Source: Chthonomonas sp.
Lineage (GTDB): Bacteria; Armatimonadota; Fimbriimonadia; Fimbriimonadales; Fimbriimonadaceae
Reading direction: 5' to 3'
NCBI GenBank assembly: GCA_016788585.1
Contig: JAEURP010000009.1
Span: 62,001-126,000, forward strand
DNA length: 64,000 nt
Position 1 is the first letter of the stretch; each line of letters starts with the position of its first letter. Made by a program: the position numbers and the translations under genes. This document shows positions 61,731 to 64,000 of the stretch, one piece after another. Under the pieces are notes generated by a model that worked only from the letters and a program-made list of their open reading frames with translations, ran no database searches and was not told where the DNA came from.

Positions 61731-62643
61731 GAGAGTGTTGAGAGAGCCAGATCGTACTCATGCCGTCTTGTTCGTCGGACATGAAGGCAGCGGAGTTTTG
61801 CGCCAAGCCAGAGAGGTTGCGAAAGGATGGCTCTGCACTGGTGCCGAGCCACCGTGCGACGCTTGCCCATCCTGCAGGTCGTTCGATGCTGGTACCTGCG
61901 TCGACTTTCAGGCGATCGAGCCCACGGGAGCGAGCAGAAACATTTTGCTGAAGGTGATTGTTCCGGTTGAGAACGAAGAACCCCCTGCCACTATCCCGTT
62001 ATCACTGTTCTTTCGCACTAGTCCGTTGATGGCCAAGCGCAAAGTGGTTTTGATTCAAAACGCGGACCGGCTGAATGAGCGTGCGAGTAGTGCGCTCCTG
62101 AAAATGCTAGAGGAGCCGCCATCCTTTGGGAAATTCATCCTCACGACGGGCTCCGTGAGCCGGATGCCGTCGACGATCTTGTCGCGATGTACCAGTATTG
62201 TTTGCTCCATGCCCAGTACCGAAGAACTGAGCGAAGAGTTTGGCGAGCTATCTGGTGCTGAGTCTCTGTTTGGCGAGGGAGCCCCAGAACGGCTAAGGCT
62301 TGTCCGCGAGAATTCTGCTCTGTTTGAAGACATGTCCTTGGCATTTTCCCAGTTCAATTCTGAGCCCATTGGGGCGGCCCTACGGATCGCCGAGCAACTG
62401 CGATCATTAGGCGAAGCACTGGGAGAAAAACTGGGGAGCGGAAACCGGCAGGGAAACGCAGAGGTTCTTCGCGCGTTAGGCAGATGGTGGATCACAAACG
62501 GGGTGCCCCACCCAGAGGCACTGGCCTGCATTGCCGAAAGTCATCGGGCCATCCTTGGTAATGGCGGCGCCCCAGCCATTTTCGACGCTTTGGTCACCAG
62601 GCTAATGCTATGCCGGGAACCAATGGAAGCGGCACGTCCGTAG
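61711..62643 (+). CDS. holB: DNA polymerase III delta-prime subunit (HolB-like)
   Basis: A clamp-loader subunit, 310 residues. It has an AAA+ start with FVGHEGSGVLRQAREVAKG (a degenerate P-loop, as expected for delta-prime), the zinc module CDACPSCRSFDAGTC near 49-63, VLIQNADRLNERASSALLKML with EEPPSFGKFILTT, and sensor 1 in PSTILSRCTSI. The start inside darA suggests coupling. Confidence 0.88.
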   Translation: MSSTVTKRVLREPDRTHAVLFVGHEGSGVLRQAREVAKGWLCTGAEPPCDACPSCRSFDAGTCVDFQAIEPTGASRNILLKVIVPVENEEPPATIPLSLFFRTSPLMAKRKVVLIQNADRLNERASSALLKMLEEPPSFGKFILTTGSVSRMPSTILSRCTSIVCSMPSTEELSEEFGELSGAESLFGEGAPERLRLVRENSALFEDMSLAFSQFNSEPIGAALRIAEQLRSLGEALGEKLGSGNRQGNAEVLRALGRWWITNGVPHPEALACIAESHRAILGNGGAPAIFDALVTRLMLCREPMEAARP

Positions 62644-62655
62644 GAATCAATTCAG

Positions 62656-63252
62656 GTGCAATCACTCTTCGCAAATCCAACTCAAACTCAGCGGCCGGAC
62701 CCGGCTGCGTTTGAGCGTTATATGCGGGACTCACATCGGCAGGTGTACGGATTGGCTATGCGCTTGACGGGGCAATCCTCGGATGCTGAGGATTTGGTGC
62801 AAGAAGCTTACATTCGGGCTTTTCGGTTCTTTTTTAGGTACGACCCAAGCTTGCCTTTCACGAGTTGGATGTACCGAATTCTCACCAATATTCACATCGA
62901 TCACAATCGTCGTAAGGGGCGAGTAAAGGCGTCTAGCCTTGACCATGCGGGCAGCGACGGAGAAACAGCTTGGGAAGTCGCCGATGAATCCTCGAGCCCC
63001 GATAAGCTGGTGATGGAAGGCGAACTCGACGATGCTCTTCAATTGGGTCTGATGGCGATGTGTCCGGAGTTTCGTATGGCGGTCGTTCTGGCCGATGTGG
63101 AAGGAATGGCGTATGAGGAAATCGCGGACGTCATGCAGACTTCGATCGGTACTGTTCGTTCAAGGATTCATCGTGGGCGGAAGCAAATGAGGCGCTATTT
63201 GGAACGAGAGTTTCCAGAGCGCTTCAGGGAGGTCGCACGTGAATTGCCGTAA
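62656..63252 (+). CDS. ECF RNA polymerase sigma factor
   Basis: A 198-residue extracytoplasmic-function sigma of the RpoE type. Region 2 has SDAEDLVQEAYIRAFRFFFR near 41 and WMYRILTNIHIDHNRRK near 72; region 4 has MAYEEIADVMQTSIGTVRSR near 151. The GTG start lies 12 bases after holB. It overlaps the anti-sigma gene by 14 bases, and an RseB-like gene follows, giving a complete envelope-stress type module. Confidence 0.94.
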   Translation: MQSLFANPTQTQRPDPAAFERYMRDSHRQVYGLAMRLTGQSSDAEDLVQEAYIRAFRFFFRYDPSLPFTSWMYRILTNIHIDHNRRKGRVKASSLDHAGSDGETAWEVADESSSPDKLVMEGELDDALQLGLMAMCPEFRMAVVLADVEGMAYEEIADVMQTSIGTVRSRIHRGRKQMRRYLEREFPERFREVARELP

Positions 63253-63682
63253 TTTTAAGGCCAAGGTGGCTCACTATGTCGATCAGGAACTCTCGGGAAG
63301 CGAGATGATCGCCATGCAACACCATTGCCGCGACTGCTCCGAATGCGCTTGCGAGTTGAAGCGAGAGCAAGAACTAAAGTCCATGCTGGCGTCCTTGCAG
63401 GCCCCTCAGCCATCGGCCGAGTTTGAATCAAAGCTCTTCGACGCGGTCCGCGCCCAGGGAAATCAGGTTCAGCCTGTCCGAATCTGGCGACCTTGGAGAA
63501 CGGCGGCTGTCGCCGCTATCGCCGGGGCGGCCATCGTTTTTGGCGCGTTGCAGACCATCGATCGAAAGCCTGCGCTGGCTCAGTCCGATCCGATCGATTT
63601 CAGCGCAGATCAGGCCGTCCAAGGCACACAAGACCCCTTTGGGGGGACTCCCGTAGTTACTGTAAGCAGTGGTCAACCGTAA
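63239..63682 (+). CDS. Anti-sigma factor with zinc-finger (ZAS) domain
   Basis: A 147-residue inner-membrane anti-sigma factor. The N-terminal cytoplasmic ZAS domain has H29-x3-C33-x2-C36 in HHCRDCSEC. One membrane helix lies around 86-104 (AAVAAIAGAAIVFGALQTI), and a short periplasmic tail follows, ending VVTVSSGQP. It should sequester the sigma encoded just upstream until released by a signal. GTG start inside the sigma gene. Confidence 0.85.
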   Translation: MNCRNFKAKVAHYVDQELSGSEMIAMQHHCRDCSECACELKREQELKSMLASLQAPQPSAEFESKLFDAVRAQGNQVQPVRIWRPWRTAAVAAIAGAAIVFGALQTIDRKPALAQSDPIDFSADQAVQGTQDPFGGTPVVTVSSGQP

Positions 63683-64000
63683 TCGTTCTATCGCCTTTTT
63701 GCTAACCCTGGGCCTTGCGATGGCTTCTTGGGGCCAAGCCCCCATTGATATCCTGCGGGCATCCTTAGAGTCAAGAAAGACGACCATCGCGAGCCTCATT
63801 CAGGCCCAAACTATGATGATTGGCGGCGAGAAGACCGTCATGAAGATCGAGTATGACGGCAAGGGTCGGAGTCGTCGAACGATGTTGCAGCCGCTTCGAC
63901 TGCAAGGGCAAGTATTGATCGACGATGGTAAGTCGCTCGTAACTCTTTTGCCGGACTCCCAAGCCGTTAAGGTTGTAGCAAGTCGGCCGATTTCGACTGA
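63669..64000 (+). CDS. RseB/LolA-like secreted protein, partial (cut by window end)
   Basis: The first 110 residues of an exported protein: signal peptide about 1-23 (FLLTLGLAMASWGQA), then IASLIQAQTMMIGGEKTVMK, a beta strand start as in RseB/MucB or LolA-fold sensors, with YDGKGRSRRTML and VLIDDGKSLVTLLPDSQAV. The GTG at 63669 overlaps the anti-sigma end by 14 bases. Its place after sigma and anti-sigma suggests an RseB-like regulator of anti-sigma proteolysis. The frame is open at base 64000. Confidence 0.7.
   Translation, partial: MVNRNRSIAFLLTLGLAMASWGQAPIDILRASLESRKTTIASLIQAQTMMIGGEKTVMKIEYDGKGRSRRTMLQPLRLQGQVLIDDGKSLVTLLPDSQAVKVVASRPIST

Overview
The window is an ordinary chromosomal segment of a diderm bacterium, most likely an Armatimonadota (Fimbriimonadia-like) lineage. 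The basis is indirect: a type II pseudopilin-like protein with the H-domain and FPVFSQARE start typical of that phylum, a PEP-CTERM sorted protein, a dockerin-like tail on a secreted subtilase, a GH109-type Gfo/Idh/MocA protein with a twin-arginine signal, and heptosyltransferase, Wzz-like and flagellar genes. No 16S gene is present, so this is inference. I see no insertion sequence, prophage, CRISPR array or integrase.

Layout. 1-8 kb: tRNA-Lys, purM, a FlgM-like anti-sigma-28 gene behind a c-di-GMP (GEMM-I) riboswitch, a GH109 protein, an N-acyl-D-amino-acid deacylase, a PEP-CTERM protein and homogentisate dioxygenase. 8-16.5 kb: a conserved protein of unknown function with an OmpR-type regulator; an exopolysaccharide group (sugar-phosphate transferase, GT4, Wzz-like); tRNA-Arg; a metallophosphoesterase and a homocysteine methyltransferase/MTHFR fusion; a polysaccharide deacetylase. 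16.5-26.4 kb: tRNA-Gly, aconitase, alcohol dehydrogenase, gap, an esterase, tRNA-Tyr, leuC without leuD, a cupin and pilB. 26.7-35.3 kb: ileS-lspA, then the rpmH-rnpA-yidD-yidC-jag block and two envelope genes (ldcA, phosphodiester glycosidase). 35.4-48.8 kb: flagellin, an oversized MalG-type permease with thymidine phosphorylase and a beta-helix/PA14 protein, an ABC-F ATPase, a desaturase, a DUF4173-like membrane protein and a DegT aminotransferase. 48.9-64 kb: gyrB, rpoN, a subtilase, cysS, a pseudopilin with waaF, and a long co-directional run PIG-L deacetylase, namZ, darA, holB, ECF sigma, anti-sigma and an RseB-like gene cut by the window end.

Three patterns are not explained by gene content. 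(1) Sixteen genes carry a TANNNT-type -10 hexamer only 5-7 bases before the start codon, the signature of leaderless mRNAs; it also fixes several start codons. (2) Seven intergenic regions in the first 37 kb hold quasi-palindromes whose arms are head-to-tail arrays of degenerate 7-10 base words, with the words inverted in the other arm; three loci share one decamer family. (3) The flgM-like gene combines a sigma-28-like promoter, a c-di-GMP aptamer at the predicted transcript 5' end and a hairpin at its ribosome binding site.

Other notable points are rnpA with an apparent ATT start, an IleRS whose C-terminal zinc cysteines are nearly all replaced, a PilB without its tetracysteine motif, and paired TTTCA-N8-TGAAA operators between the desaturase and membrane-protein genes.
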